Shown piece by piece: positions 39,392 through 53,500 of a stretch of DNA of 64,000 nt. A program made the translations under genes and the position numbers. Numbering within the stretch: position 1 is the first letter of the stretch; every line of letters begins with the position of its first letter. The notes under the pieces are model-generated. The model did not search any database. It saw only the letters and a program-made list of their open reading frames with translations, and was not told where the DNA came from. This DNA comes from Hippasteria phrygiana (Eukaryota > Echinodermata > Asteroidea > Valvatida > Goniasteridae). The stretch is taken from the NCBI GenBank assembly GCA_037893225.1, contig JAZGUH010000282.1, positions 930,001-994,000 on the forward strand, written 5' to 3'.

Positions 39392-42300
39392 TTATGAATG
39401 AGTAAAGCAAGTCCATACCCAATGGAATTTGATAGGCATGGAGCAATAAATAAAAGGTAATCTGCACACAGATGGTGGCCGGGAAGAAAATAAACATTGC
39501 GAGGTTTGAATTTTCTCCACAAGTGTTAACTCTAAGAAGCCGCCGATAATTGCAACATGTAGCGCCAGATCTAAGCTATCCATACATGTCAAAATTACTG
39601 AATTTGGTTGATATTTCATGCAATTATGATTGAGTAAAGCAAGTCCATACCCCAGGGAATTTGACAGGCATGGAGCAATAAATAGAAGGTAATATGCACA
39701 CAGATGTTGGCCGGAAAGAAAATAAACACTGCGAGGTTTGAATTTTCTCCACAAGTTTTAACTCTAGGAAGCCGCCGATGATTGCAACATGTAGCGCCAG
39801 ATCTAAGCTATCCATACATGTCAAAATTACTGTATTTGGTTTATATTTCATGCAATTATGAATGAGTAAAGCAAGTCATACCCTAGCGAATTTGACAGGC
39901 ATGGAGCAATAAATAGAAGGTAATATGCACACAGATGTTGGCCGGAAAGAAAATAAACATTGCGAGGTTTGAATTTTCTCCACAAGTGTTAACTCTAAGA
40001 AGCCGCCGATAATTGCAACATGTAGCGCCAGATCTAAGCTATCCATACATGTCAAAATTACTGAATTTAATTGATATTTCATGCAATTATGAATGAGTAA
40101 AGCAAGTCCATACCCCAGGGAATTTGACATGCATGGAGCAATAAATAGACGGTAACATGTACACAGATGTTGGCCGGAAAGAAAATAAACATTGCGAGGT
40201 TTGAATTTTCTCCACAAGTTTTAACTCTAGGAAGCCGCCGATGATTGCAACATGTAGCGCCAGATCTAAGCTATCCATACATGTCAACATTACTGTATTT
40301 GCTTTATATTTCATGCAATTATGAATGAGTAAAGCAAGTCATACCCCAGGGAATTTGACAGGCATGGAGCAATAAATAGAAGGTAATATGCACACAGATG
40401 TTGGCCGGGAAGAAAATAAACATTGCGAGGTTTGAATTTTCTCCACAAGTGTTAACTCTAAGAAGCCGCCGATAATTGCAACATGTAGCGCCAGATCTAA
40501 GCTATCCATACATGTCAAAATTACTGAATTTGGTTGATATTTCATGCAATTATGAATGAGTAAAGCAAGTCCATACCCAATGGAATTTGATAGGCATGGA
40601 GCAATAAATAAAAGGTAATCTGCACACAGATGGTGGCCGGGAAGAAAATAAACATTGCGAGGTTTGAATTTTTTCCACAAGTGTTAACTCTAAGAAGCCG
40701 CCGATAATTGCAACATGTAGCGCCAGATCTAAGCTATCCATACATGTCAAAATTACTGAATTTGGTTGATATTTCATGCAATTATGATTGAGTAAAGCAA
40801 GTCCATACCCCAGGGAATTTGACATGCATGGAGCAATAAATAGACGGTAACATGTACACAGATGTTGGCCGGAAAGAAAATAAACATTGCGAGGTTTGAA
40901 TTTTCTCCACAAGTTTTAACTCTAGGAAGCCGCCGATGATTACAACATGTAGCGCCAGATCTAAGCTATCCATACATGTCAAAATTACTGTATTTGGTTG
41001 ATATTTCATGCAATTATGAATGAGTAGAGCAAGTCCATACCCCAGGAAATTTGACAGGCATGGAGCAATAAATAGAAGGTAATCTGCACACAGATGTTGA
41101 CCGGAAAGAAAATAAACATTGCGAGGTTTGAATTTTCTCCACAAGTTTTAACTCTAAGAAGCCGCCGATAATTGCAACATGTAGCGCCAGATCTAAGCTA
41201 TCCATACATGTCAAAATTACTGAATTTGGTTGATATTTCATGCAATTATGAATGAGTAAAGCAAGTCCATACCCCAGGGAATTTGACAGGCATGGAGCAA
41301 TAAATAAGAGGTAATCTGCACACAGATGGTGGCCGGGAAGAAAATATACATTGCGAGGTTTGAATTTTCTCCACAAGTGTTAACTCTAAGAAGCTGCCGA
41401 TAATTGCAACATGTAGCGCCAGATCTAAGCTATCCATACATGTCAAAATTACTGAATTTGGTTGATATTTCATGCAATTATGAATGAGTAAAGCAAGTGA
41501 TACCCAGGGAATTTGACAGGCATGGAGCAATAAATAGAAGGTAATATGCACACAGATGTTGGCCGGAAAGAAAATAAACACTGCGAGGTTTGAATTTTCT
41601 CCACAAGTTTTAACTCTAGGAAGCCGCCGATGATTGCAACATGTAGCGCCAAATCTAAGCTATCCATACATGTCAAAATTACTGAATTTGGTTTATATTT
41701 CATGCAATTATGAATGAGTAAAGCAAGTCATACCGTAGCGAATTTGACAGGCATGGAGCAATAAATAGAAGGTAATATGCACACAGATGTTGGCCGGAAA
41801 GAAAATAAACATTGCGAGGTTTGAATTTTCTCCACAAGTGTTAACTCTAAGAAGCCGCCGATAATTGCAACATGTAGCGCCTGATCTAAGCTATCCATAC
41901 ATGTCAAAATTACTGAATTTGGTTGATATTTCATGCAATTATGAATGAGTAAAGCAAGTCCATACCCCAGGGAATTTGACATGCATGGAGCAATAAATAG
42001 AAGGTAACATGTACACAGATGTTGGCCGGAAAGAAAATAAACATTGCGAGGTTTGAATTTTCTACACAAGTTTTAACTCTAGGAAGCCGCCGATGATTGC
42101 AACATGTAGCGCCAGATCTAAGCTATCCATACATGTCAAAATTACTGTATTTGGTTGATATTTCATGCAATTATGAATGAGTAAAGCAAGTCATACCCCA
42201 GGGAATTTGACAGGCATGGAGCAATAAATAGAAGGTAATATGCACACAGATGTTGGCCGGGAAGAAAATAAACATTGCGAGGTTTGAATTTTCTCCACAA

Positions 42301-43095
42301 GTGTTAACTCTAAGAAGCCGCCGATAATTGCAACATGTAGCGCCAGATCTAAGCTATCCATACATGTCAAAATTACTGAATTTGGTTGATATTTCATGCA
42401 ATTATGAATGAGTAAAGCAAGTCCATACCCCAGGGAATTTGACATGCATGGAGCAATAAATAGACGGTAACATGTACACAGATGTTGGCCGGAAAGAAAA
42501 TAAACATTGCGAGGTTTGAATTTTCTCCACAAGTTTTAACTCTAGGAAGCCGCCGATGATTGCAACATGTAGCGCCAGATCTAAGCTATCCATACATGTC
42601 AAAATTACTGTATTTGGTTGATATTTCATGCAATTATGAATGAGTAAAGCAAGTCATACCCCAGGGAATTTGACATGCATGGAGCAATAAATAGACGGTA
42701 ACATGTACACAGATGTTGGCCGGAAAGAAAATAAACATTGCGAGGTTTGAATTTTCTCCACAAGTTTTAACTCTAGGAAGCCGCCGATGATTGCAACATG
42801 TAGCGCCAGATCTAAGCTATCCATACATGTCAAAATTACTGAATTTGGTTGATATTTCATGCAATTATGAATGAGTAAAGCAAGTCATACCCTAGCGAAT
42901 TTGACAGGCATGGAGCAATAAATAGAAGGTAATATGCACACAGATGTTGGCCGGAAAGAAAATAAACATTGCGAGGTTTGAATTTTCTCCACAAGTGTTA
43001 ACTCTAAGAAGCCGCCGATAATTGCAACATGTAGCGCCAGATCTAAGCTATCCATACATGTCAAAATTACTGAATTTGGTTGATATTTCATGCAA
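39392..43095. repeat. Higher-order repeat P1: 16 monomers, 3704 bp
   Basis: This unit is repeated immediately at 43096. Shared rare marks are CCCAATGG with GATAGGC (39418/43122), GATTGAG (39628/43332), TTTTTTCCAC (40670/44373), GTAGAGC (41025/44729), GTGATACCC, CCAAATCTAAG (41650/45356) and TTTTCTACAC (42059/45765). Private changes are GAATTTAATTGAT near 40062, AGCTGCCG near 41393, a missing C in GTGATACCCAGG near 41499, ACCGTAGCG near 41733 and GCCTGATC near 41879. Confidence 0.93.
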
Positions 43096-46000
43096 TTATG
43101 AATGAGTAAAGCAAGTCCATACCCAATGGAATTTGATAGGCATGGAGCAATAAATAAAAGGTAATCTGCACACAGATGGTGGCCGGGAAGAAAATAAACA
43201 TTGCGAGGTTTGAATTTTCTCCACAAGTGTTAACTCTAAGAAGCCGCCGATAATTGCAACATGTAGCGCCAGATCTAAGCTATCCATACATGTCAAAATT
43301 ACTGAATTTGGTTGATATTTCATGCAATTATGATTGAGTAAAGCAAGTCCATACCCCAGGGAATTTGACAGGCATGGAGCAATAAATAGAAGGTAATATG
43401 CACACAGATGTTGGCCGGAAAGAAAATAAACACTGCGAGGTTTGAATTTTCTCCACAAGTTTTAACTCTAGGAAGCCGCCGATGATTGCAACATGTAGCG
43501 CCAGATCTAAGCTATCCATACATGTCAAAATTACTGTATTTGGTTTATATTTCATGCAATTATGAATGAGTAAAGCAAGTCATACCCTAGCGAATTTGAC
43601 AGGCATGGAGCAATAAATAGAAGGTAATATGCACACAGATGTTGGCCGGAAAGAAAATAAACATTGCGAGGTTTGAATTTTCTCCACAAGTGTTAACTCT
43701 AAGAAGCCGCCGATAATTGCAACATGTAGCGCCAGATCTAAGCTATCCATACATGTCAAAATTACTGAATTTGGTTTATATTTCATGCAATTATGAATGA
43801 GTAAAGCAAGTCCATACCCCAGGGAATTTGACATGCATGGAGCAATAAATAGACGGTAACATGTACACAGATGTTGGCCGGAAAGAAAATAAACATTGCG
43901 AGGTTTGAATTTTCTCCACAAGTTTTAACTCTAGGAAGCCGCCGATGATTGCAACATGTAGCGCCAGATCTAAGCTATCCATACATGTCAACATTACTGT
44001 ATTTGCTTTATATTTCATGCAATTATGAATGAGTAAAGCAAGTCTTCCCCCAGGGAATTTGACAGGCATGGAGCAATAAATAGAAGGTAATATGCACACA
44101 GATGTTGGCCGGGAAGAAAATAAACATTGCGAGGTTTGAATTTTCTCCACAAGTGTTAACTCTAAGAAGCCGCCGATAATTGCAACATGTAGCGCCAGAT
44201 CTAAGCTATCCATACATGTCAAAATTACTGAATTTGGTTGATATTTCATGCAATTATGAATGAGTAAAGCAAGTCCATACCCAATGGAATTTGATAGGCA
44301 TGGAGCAATAAATAAAAGGTAATCTGCACACAGATGGTGGCCGGGAAGAAAATAAACATTGCGAGGTTTGAATTTTTTCCACAAGTGTTAACTCTAAGAA
44401 GCCGCCGATAATTGCAACATGTAGCGCCAGATCTAAGCTATCCATACATGTCAAAATTACTGAATTTGGTTGATATTTCATGCAATTATGATTGAGTAAA
44501 GCAAGTCCATACCCCAGGGAATTTGACATGCATGGAGCAATAAATAGACGGTAACATGTACACAGATGTTGGCCGGAAAGAAAATAAACATTGCGAGGTT
44601 TGAATTTTCTCCACAAGTTTTAACTCTAGGAAGCCGCCGATGATTACAACATGTAGCGCCAGATCTAAGCTATCCATACATGTCAAAATTACTGTATTTG
44701 GTTGATATTTCATGCAATTATGAATGAGTAGAGCAAGTCCATACCCCAGGAAATTTGACAGGCATGGAGCAATAAATAGAAGGTAATCTGCACACAGATG
44801 TTGACCGGAAAGAAAATAAACATTGCGAGGTTTGAATTTTCTCCACAAGTTTTAACTCTAAGAAGCCGCCGATAATTGCAACATGTAGCGCCAGATCTAA
44901 GCTATCCATACATGTCAAAATTACTGAATTTGGTTGATATTTCATGCAATTATGAATGAGTAAAGCAAGTCCATACCCCAGGGAATTTGACAGGCATGGA
45001 GCAATAAATAAGAGGTAATCTGCACACAGATGGTGGCCGGGAAGAAAATATACATTGCGAGGTTTGAATTTTCTCCACAAGTGTTAACTCTAAGAAGCCG
45101 CCGATAATTGCAACATGTAGCGCCAGATCTAAGCTATCCATACATGTCAAAATTACTGAATTTGGTTGATATTTCATGCAATTATGAATGAGTAAAGCAA
45201 GTGATACCCCAGGGAATTTGACAGGCATGGAGCAATAAATAGAAGGTAATATGCACACAGATGTTGGCCGGAAAGAAAATAAACACTGCGAGGTTTGAAT
45301 TTTCTCCACAAGTTTTAACTCTAGGAAGCCGCCGATGATTGCAACATGTAGCGCCAAATCTAAGCTATCCATACATGTCAAAATTACTGAATTTGGTTTA
45401 TATTTCATGCAATTATGAATGAGTAAAGCAAGTCCATACCCTAGCGAATTTGACAGGCATGGAGCAATAAATAGAAGGTAATATGCACACAGATGTTGGC
45501 CGGAAAGAAAATAAACATTGCGAGGTTTGAATTTTCTCCACAAGTGTTAACTCTAAGAAGCCGCCGATAATTGCAACATGTAGCGCCAGATCTACGCTAT
45601 CCATACATGTCAAAATTACTGAATTTGGTTGATATTTCATGCAATTATGAATGAGTAAAGCAAGTCCATACCCCAGGGAATTTGACATGCATGGAGCAAT
45701 AAATAGAAGGTAACATGTACACAGATGTTGGCCGGAAAGAAAATAAACATTGCGAGGTTTGAATTTTCTACACAAGTTTTAACTCTAGGAAGCCGCCGAT
45801 GATTGCAACATGTAGCGCCAGATCTAAGCTATCCATACATGTCAAAATTACTGTATTTGGTTGATATTTCATGCAATTATGAATGAGTAAAGCAAGTCAT
45901 ACCCCAGGGAATTTGACAGGCATGGAGCAATAAATAGAAGGTAATATGCACACAGATGTTGGCCGGGAAGAAAATAAACATTGCGAGGTTTGAATTTTCT

Positions 46001-46801
46001 CCACAAGTGTTAACTCTAAGAAGCCGCCGATAATTGCAACATGTAGCGCCAGATCTAAGCTATCCATACATGTCAAAATTACTGAATTTGGTTGATATTT
46101 CATGCAATTATGAATGAGTAAAGCAAGTCCATACCCCAGGGAATTTGACATGCATGGAGCAATAAATAGACGGTAACATGTACACAGATGTTGGCCGGAA
46201 AGAAAATAAACATTGCGAGGTTTGAATTTTCTCCACAAGTTTTAACTCTAGGAAGCCGCCGATGATTGCAACATGTAGCGCCAGATCTAAGCTATCCATA
46301 CATGTCAAAATTACTGTATTTGGTTGATATTTCATGCAATTATGAATGAGTAAAGCAAGTCATACCCCAGGGAATTTGACATGCATGGAGCAATAAATAG
46401 ACGGTAACATGTACACAGATGTTGGCCGGAAAGAAAATAAACATTGCGAGGTTTGAATTTTCTCCACAAGTTTTAACTCTAGGAAGCCGCCGATGATTGC
46501 AACATGTAGCGCCAGATCTAAGCTATCCATACATGTCAAAATTACTGAATTTGGTTGATATTTCATGCAATTATGAATGAGTAAAGCAAGTCATACCCTA
46601 GGGAATTTGACAGGCATGGAGCAATAAATAGAAGGTAATATGCACACAGATGTTGGCCGGAAAGAAAATAAACATTGCGAGGTTTGAATTTTCTCCACAA
46701 GTGTTAACTCTAAGAAGCCGCCGATAATTGCAACATGTAGCGCCAGATCTAAGCTATCCATACATGTCAAAATTACTGAATTTGGTTGATATTTCATGCA
46801 A
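43096..46801. repeat. Higher-order repeat P2: 16 monomers, 3706 bp
   Basis: This is the second copy of P1, at spacing 3704 bp and, after the 1-bp deletion in P1 and an extra C near 45433, 3706 bp. Private changes are GTCTTCCCCC near 44042, GAATTTGGTTTAT near 43767, GATCTACGC near 45590 and CCCTAGGG near 46596. The last two monomers also begin the 18-monomer unit described next, so the boundary is a matter of register. Confidence 0.93.
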
Positions 46802-49800
46802 TTATGAATGAGTAAAGCAAGTCCATACCCCAGGGAATTTGACATGCATGGAGCAATAAATAGACGGTAACATGTACACAGATGGTGGCCGGAAAGAAAA
46901 TAAACATTGCGAGGTTTGAATTTTCTCCACAAGTTTTAACTCTAGGAAGCCGCCGATGATTGCAACATGTAGCGCCAGATCTAAGCTATCCATACATGTC
47001 AAAATTACTGTATTTGGTTGATATTTCATGCAATTATGAATGAGTAAAGCAAGTCATACCCCAGGGAATTTGACAGGCATGGAGCAATAAATAAAAGGTA
47101 ATCTGCACACAGATGGTGGCCGGGAAGAAAATAAACATTGCGAGGTTTGAATTTTCTCCACAAGTGTTAACTCTAAGAAGCCGCCGATAATTGCAACATG
47201 TAGCGCCAGATCTAAGCTATCCATACATGTCAAAATTACTGAATTTGGTTGATATTTCATGCAATTATGAATGAGTAAAGCAAGTCCATACCCCAGGGAA
47301 TTTGACATGCATGGAGCAATAAATAGACGGTAACATGTACACAGATGTTGGCCGGAAAGAAAATAAACATTGCGAGGTTTGAATTTTCTCCACAAGTTTT
47401 AACTCTAGGAAGCCGCCGATGATTGCAACATGTAGCGCCAGATCTAAGCTATCCATACATGTCAAAATTACTGTATTTGGTTGATATTTCATGCAATTAT
47501 GAATGAGTAAAGCAAGTCATACCCCAGGGAATTTGACATGCATGGAGCAATAAATAGACGGTAACATGTACACAGATGTTGGCCGGAAAGAAAATAAACA
47601 TTGCGAGGTTTGAATTTTCTCCACAAGTTTTAACTCTAGGAAGCCGCCGATGATTGCAACATGTAGCGCCAGATCTAAGCTATCCATACATGTCAAAATT
47701 ACTGAATTTGGTTGATATTTCATGCAATTATGAATGAGTAAAGCAAGTCATACCCTAGCGAATTGGACAGGCATGGAGCAATAAATAGAAGGTAATATGC
47801 ACACAGATGTTGGCCGGAAAGAAAATAAACATTGCGAGGTTTGAATTTTCTCCACAAGTGTTAACTCTAAGAAGCCGCCGATAATTGCAACATGTAGCGC
47901 CAGATCTAAGCTATCCATACATGTCAAAATTACTGAATTTGGTTGATATTTCATGCAATTATGAATGAGTAAAGCAAGTCCATACCCCAGGGAATTTGAC
48001 ATGCATGGAGCAATAAATAGACGGTAACATGTACACAGATGGTGGCCGGAAAGAAAATAAACATTGCGAGGTTTGAATTTTCTCCACAAGTTTTAACTCT
48101 AGGAAGCCGCCGATGATTGCAACATGTAGCGCCAGATCTAAGCTATCCATACATGTCAAAATTACTGTATTTGGTTGATATTTCATGCAATTATGAATGA
48201 GTAAAGCAAGTCATACCCCAGGGAATTTGACATGCATGGAGCAATAAATAGACGGTAACATGTACACAGATGTTGGCCGGAAAGAAAATAAACATTGCGA
48301 GGTTTGAATTTTCTCCACAAGTTTTAACTCTAGGAAGCCGCCGATGATTGCAACATGTAGCGCCAGATCTAAGCTATCCATACATGTCAACATTACTGTA
48401 TTTGGTTTATATTTCATGCAATTATCAATGAGTAAAGCAAGTCATACCCCAGGGAATTTGACAGGCATGGAGCAATAAATAGAAGGTAATCTGCACACAG
48501 ATGTTGACCGGAAAGAAAATAAACATTGCGAGGTTTGAATTTTCTCCACAAGTTTTAACTCTAAGAAGCCGCCGATAATTGCAACATGTAGCGCCAGATC
48601 TAAGCTATCCATACATGTCAAAATTACTGAATTTGGTTGATATTTCATGCAATTATGAATGAGTAAAGCAAGTCCATACCCCAGGGAATTTGACAGGCAT
48701 GGAGCAATAAATAAGAGGTAATCTGCACACAGATGGTGGCCGGGAAGAAAATATACATTGCGAGGTTTGAATTTTCTCCACAAGTGTTAACTCTAAGAAG
48801 CCGCCGATAATTGCAACATGTAGCGCCAGATCTAAGCTATCCATACATGTCAAAATTACTGAATTTGGTTGATATTTCATGCAATTATGAATGAGTAAAG
48901 CAAGTGATACCCCAGGGAATTTGACAGGCATGGAGCAATAAATAGAAGGTAATATGCACACAGATGTTGGCCGGAAAGAAAATAAACACTGCGAGGTTTG
49001 AATTTTCTCCACAAGTTTTAACTCTAGGAAGCCGCCGATGATTGCAACATGTAGCGCCAAATCTAAGCTATCCATACATGTCAAAATTACTGAATTTGGT
49101 TGATATTTCATGCAATTATGAATGAGTAAAGCAAGTCCATACCCAATGGAATTTGATAGGCATGGAGCAATAAATAAAAGGTAATCTGCACACAGATGGT
49201 GGCCGGGAAGAAAATAAACATTGCGAGGTTTGAATTTTTTCCACAAGTGTTAACTCTAAGAAGCCGCCGATAATTGCAACATGTAGCGCCAGATCTAAGC
49301 TATCCATACATGTCAAAATTACTGAATTTGGTTGATATTTCATGCAATTATGATTGAGTAAAGCAAGTCCATACCCCAGGGAATTTGACATGCATGGAGC
49401 AATAAATAGACGGTAACATGTACACAGATGTTGGCCGGAAAGAAAATAAACATTGCGAGGTTTGAATTTTCTCCACAAGTTTTAACTCTAGGAAGCCGCC
49501 GATGATTACAACATGTAGCGCCAGATCTAAGCTATCCATACATGTCAAAATTACTGTATTTGGTTGATATTTCATGCAATTATGAATGAGTAGAGCAAGT
49601 CCATACCCCAGGAAATTTGACAGGCATGGAGCAATAAATAGAAGGTAATCTGCACACAGATGTTGACCGGAAAGAAAATAAACATTGCGAGGTTTGAATT
49701 TTCTCCACAAGTTTTAACTCTAAGAAGCCGCCGATAATTGCAACATGTAGCGCCAGATCTAAGCTATCCATACATGTCAAAATTACTGAATTTGGTTGAT

Positions 49801-50505
49801 ATTTCATGCAATTATGAATGAGTAAAGCAAGTCCATACCCCAGGGAATTTGACAGGCATGGAGCAATAAATAAGAGGTAATCTGCACACAGATGGTGGCC
49901 GGGAAGAAAATATACATTGCGAGGTTTGAATTTTCTCCACAAGTGTTAACTCTAAGAAGCCGCCGATAATTGCAACATGTAGCGCCAGATCTAAGCTATC
50001 CATACATGTCAAAATTACTGAATTTGGTTGATATTTCATGCAATTATGAATGAGTAAAGCAAGTGATACCCCAGGGAATTTGACAGGCATGGAGCAATAA
50101 ATAGAAGGTAATATGCACACAGATGTTGGCCGGAAAGAAAATAAACACTGCGAGGTTTGAATTTTCTCCACAAGTTTTAACTCTAGGAAGCCGCCGATGA
50201 TTGCAACATGTAGCGCCAAATCTAAGCTATCCATACATGTCAAAATTACTGAATTTGGTTTATATTTCATGCAATTATGAATGAGTAAAGCAAGTCATAC
50301 CCTAGCGAATTTGACAGGCATGGAGCAATAAATAGAAGGTAATATGCACACAGATGTTGGCCGGAAAGAAAATAAACATTGCGAGGTTTGAATTTTCTCC
50401 ACAAGTGTTAACTCTAAGAAGCCGCCGATAATTGCAACATGTAGCGCCAGATCTAAGCTATCCATACATGTCAAAATTACTGTATTTGGTTGATATTTCA
50501 TGCAA
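46340..50505. repeat. Higher-order repeat Q1: 18 monomers, 4166 bp
   Basis: Monomers 201-218 match the following series at spacing 4166 bp. Seventeen monomers in a row share the rare marks CCCTAGGG (46596/50762), GAATTGGACAGG (47760/51926), TATCAATGAG (48424/52590), GTGATACCCC (48903/53069), TTTTTTCCAC (49236/53402) and GTAGAGC (49591/53757). I saw no private difference in that stretch. The 18th monomer (50275-50505) is a fusion standing where Q2 has four monomers. Confidence 0.94.
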
Positions 50506-53500
50506 TTATGAATGAGTAAAGCAAGTCATACCCCAGGGAATTTGACATGCATGGAGCAATAAATAGACGGTAACATGTACACAGATGTTGGCCGGAAAGA
50601 AAATAAACATTGCGAGGTTTGAATTTTCTCCACAAGTTTTAACTCTAGGAAGCCGCCGATGATTGCAACATGTAGCGCCAGATCTAAGCTATCCATACAT
50701 GTCAAAATTACTGAATTTGGTTGATATTTCATGCAATTATGAATGAGTAAAGCAAGTCATACCCTAGGGAATTTGACAGGCATGGAGCAATAAATAGAAG
50801 GTAATATGCACACAGATGTTGGCCGGAAAGAAAATAAACATTGCGAGGTTTGAATTTTCTCCACAAGTGTTAACTCTAAGAAGCCGCCGATAATTGCAAC
50901 ATGTAGCGCCAGATCTAAGCTATCCATACATGTCAAAATTACTGAATTTGGTTGATATTTCATGCAATTATGAATGAGTAAAGCAAGTCCATACCCCAGG
51001 GAATTTGACATGCATGGAGCAATAAATAGACGGTAACATGTACACAGATGGTGGCCGGAAAGAAAATAAACATTGCGAGGTTTGAATTTTCTCCACAAGT
51101 TTTAACTCTAGGAAGCCGCCGATGATTGCAACATGTAGCGCCAGATCTAAGCTATCCATACATGTCAAAATTACTGTATTTGGTTGATATTTCATGCAAT
51201 TATGAATGAGTAAAGCAAGTCATACCCCAGGGAATTTGACAGGCATGGAGCAATAAATAAAAGGTAATCTGCACACAGATGGTGGCCGGGAAGAAAATAA
51301 ACATTGCGAGGTTTGAATTTTCTCCACAAGTGTTAACTCTAAGAAGCCGCCGATAATTGCAACATGTAGCGCCAGATCTAAGCTATCCATACATGTCAAA
51401 ATTACTGAATTTGGTTGATATTTCATGCAATTATGAATGAGTAAAGCAAGTCCATACCCCAGGGAATTTGACATGCATGGAGCAATAAATAGACGGTAAC
51501 ATGTACACAGATGTTGGCCGGAAAGAAAATAAACATTGCGAGGTTTGAATTTTCTCCACAAGTTTTAACTCTAGGAAGCCGCCGATGATTGCAACATGTA
51601 GCGCCAGATCTAAGCTATCCATACATGTCAAAATTACTGTATTTGGTTGATATTTCATGCAATTATGAATGAGTAAAGCAAGTCATACCCCAGGGAATTT
51701 GACATGCATGGAGCAATAAATAGACGGTAACATGTACACAGATGTTGGCCGGAAAGAAAATAAACATTGCGAGGTTTGAATTTTCTCCACAAGTTTTAAC
51801 TCTAGGAAGCCGCCGATGATTGCAACATGTAGCGCCAGATCTAAGCTATCCATACATGTCAAAATTACTGAATTTGGTTGATATTTCATGCAATTATGAA
51901 TGAGTAAAGCAAGTCATACCCTAGCGAATTGGACAGGCATGGAGCAATAAATAGAAGGTAATATGCACACAGATGTTGGCCGGAAAGAAAATAAACATTG
52001 CGAGGTTTGAATTTTCTCCACAAGTGTTAACTCTAAGAAGCCGCCGATAATTGCAACATGTAGCGCCAGATCTAAGCTATCCATACATGTCAAAATTACT
52101 GAATTTGGTTGATATTTCATGCAATTATGAATGAGTAAAGCAAGTCCATACCCCAGGGAATTTGACATGCATGGAGCAATAAATAGACGGTAACATGTAC
52201 ACAGATGGTGGCCGGAAAGAAAATAAACATTGCGAGGTTTGAATTTTCTCCACAAGTTTTAACTCTAGGAAGCCGCCGATGATTGCAACATGTAGCGCCA
52301 GATCTAAGCTATCCATACATGTCAAAATTACTGTATTTGGTTGATATTTCATGCAATTATGAATGAGTAAAGCAAGTCATACCCCAGGGAATTTGACATG
52401 CATGGAGCAATAAATAGACGGTAACATGTACACAGATGTTGGCCGGAAAGAAAATAAACATTGCGAGGTTTGAATTTTCTCCACAAGTTTTAACTCTAGG
52501 AAGCCGCCGATGATTGCAACATGTAGCGCCAGATCTAAGCTATCCATACATGTCAACATTACTGTATTTGGTTTATATTTCATGCAATTATCAATGAGTA
52601 AAGCAAGTCATACCCCAGGGAATTTGACAGGCATGGAGCAATAAATAGAAGGTAATCTGCACACAGATGTTGACCGGAAAGAAAATAAACATTGCGAGGT
52701 TTGAATTTTCTCCACAAGTTTTAACTCTAAGAAGCCGCCGATAATTGCAACATGTAGCGCCAGATCTAAGCTATCCATACATGTCAAAATTACTGAATTT
52801 GGTTGATATTTCATGCAATTATGAATGAGTAAAGCAAGTCCATACCCCAGGGAATTTGACAGGCATGGAGCAATAAATAAGAGGTAATCTGCACACAGAT
52901 GGTGGCCGGGAAGAAAATATACATTGCGAGGTTTGAATTTTCTCCACAAGTGTTAACTCTAAGAAGCCGCCGATAATTGCAACATGTAGCGCCAGATCTA
53001 AGCTATCCATACATGTCAAAATTACTGAATTTGGTTGATATTTCATGCAATTATGAATGAGTAAAGCAAGTGATACCCCAGGGAATTTGACAGGCATGGA
53101 GCAATAAATAGAAGGTAATATGCACACAGATGTTGGCCGGAAAGAAAATAAACACTGCGAGGTTTGAATTTTCTCCACAAGTTTTAACTCTAGGAAGCCG
53201 CCGATGATTGCAACATGTAGCGCCAAATCTAAGCTATCCATACATGTCAAAATTACTGAATTTGGTTGATATTTCATGCAATTATGAATGAGTAAAGCAA
53301 GTCCATACCCAATGGAATTTGATAGGCATGGAGCAATAAATAAAAGGTAATCTGCACACAGATGGTGGCCGGGAAGAAAATAAACATTGCGAGGTTTGAA
53401 TTTTTTCCACAAGTGTTAACTCTAAGAAGCCGCCGATAATTGCAACATGTAGCGCCAGATCTAAGCTATCCATACATGTCAAAATTACTGAATTTGGTTG

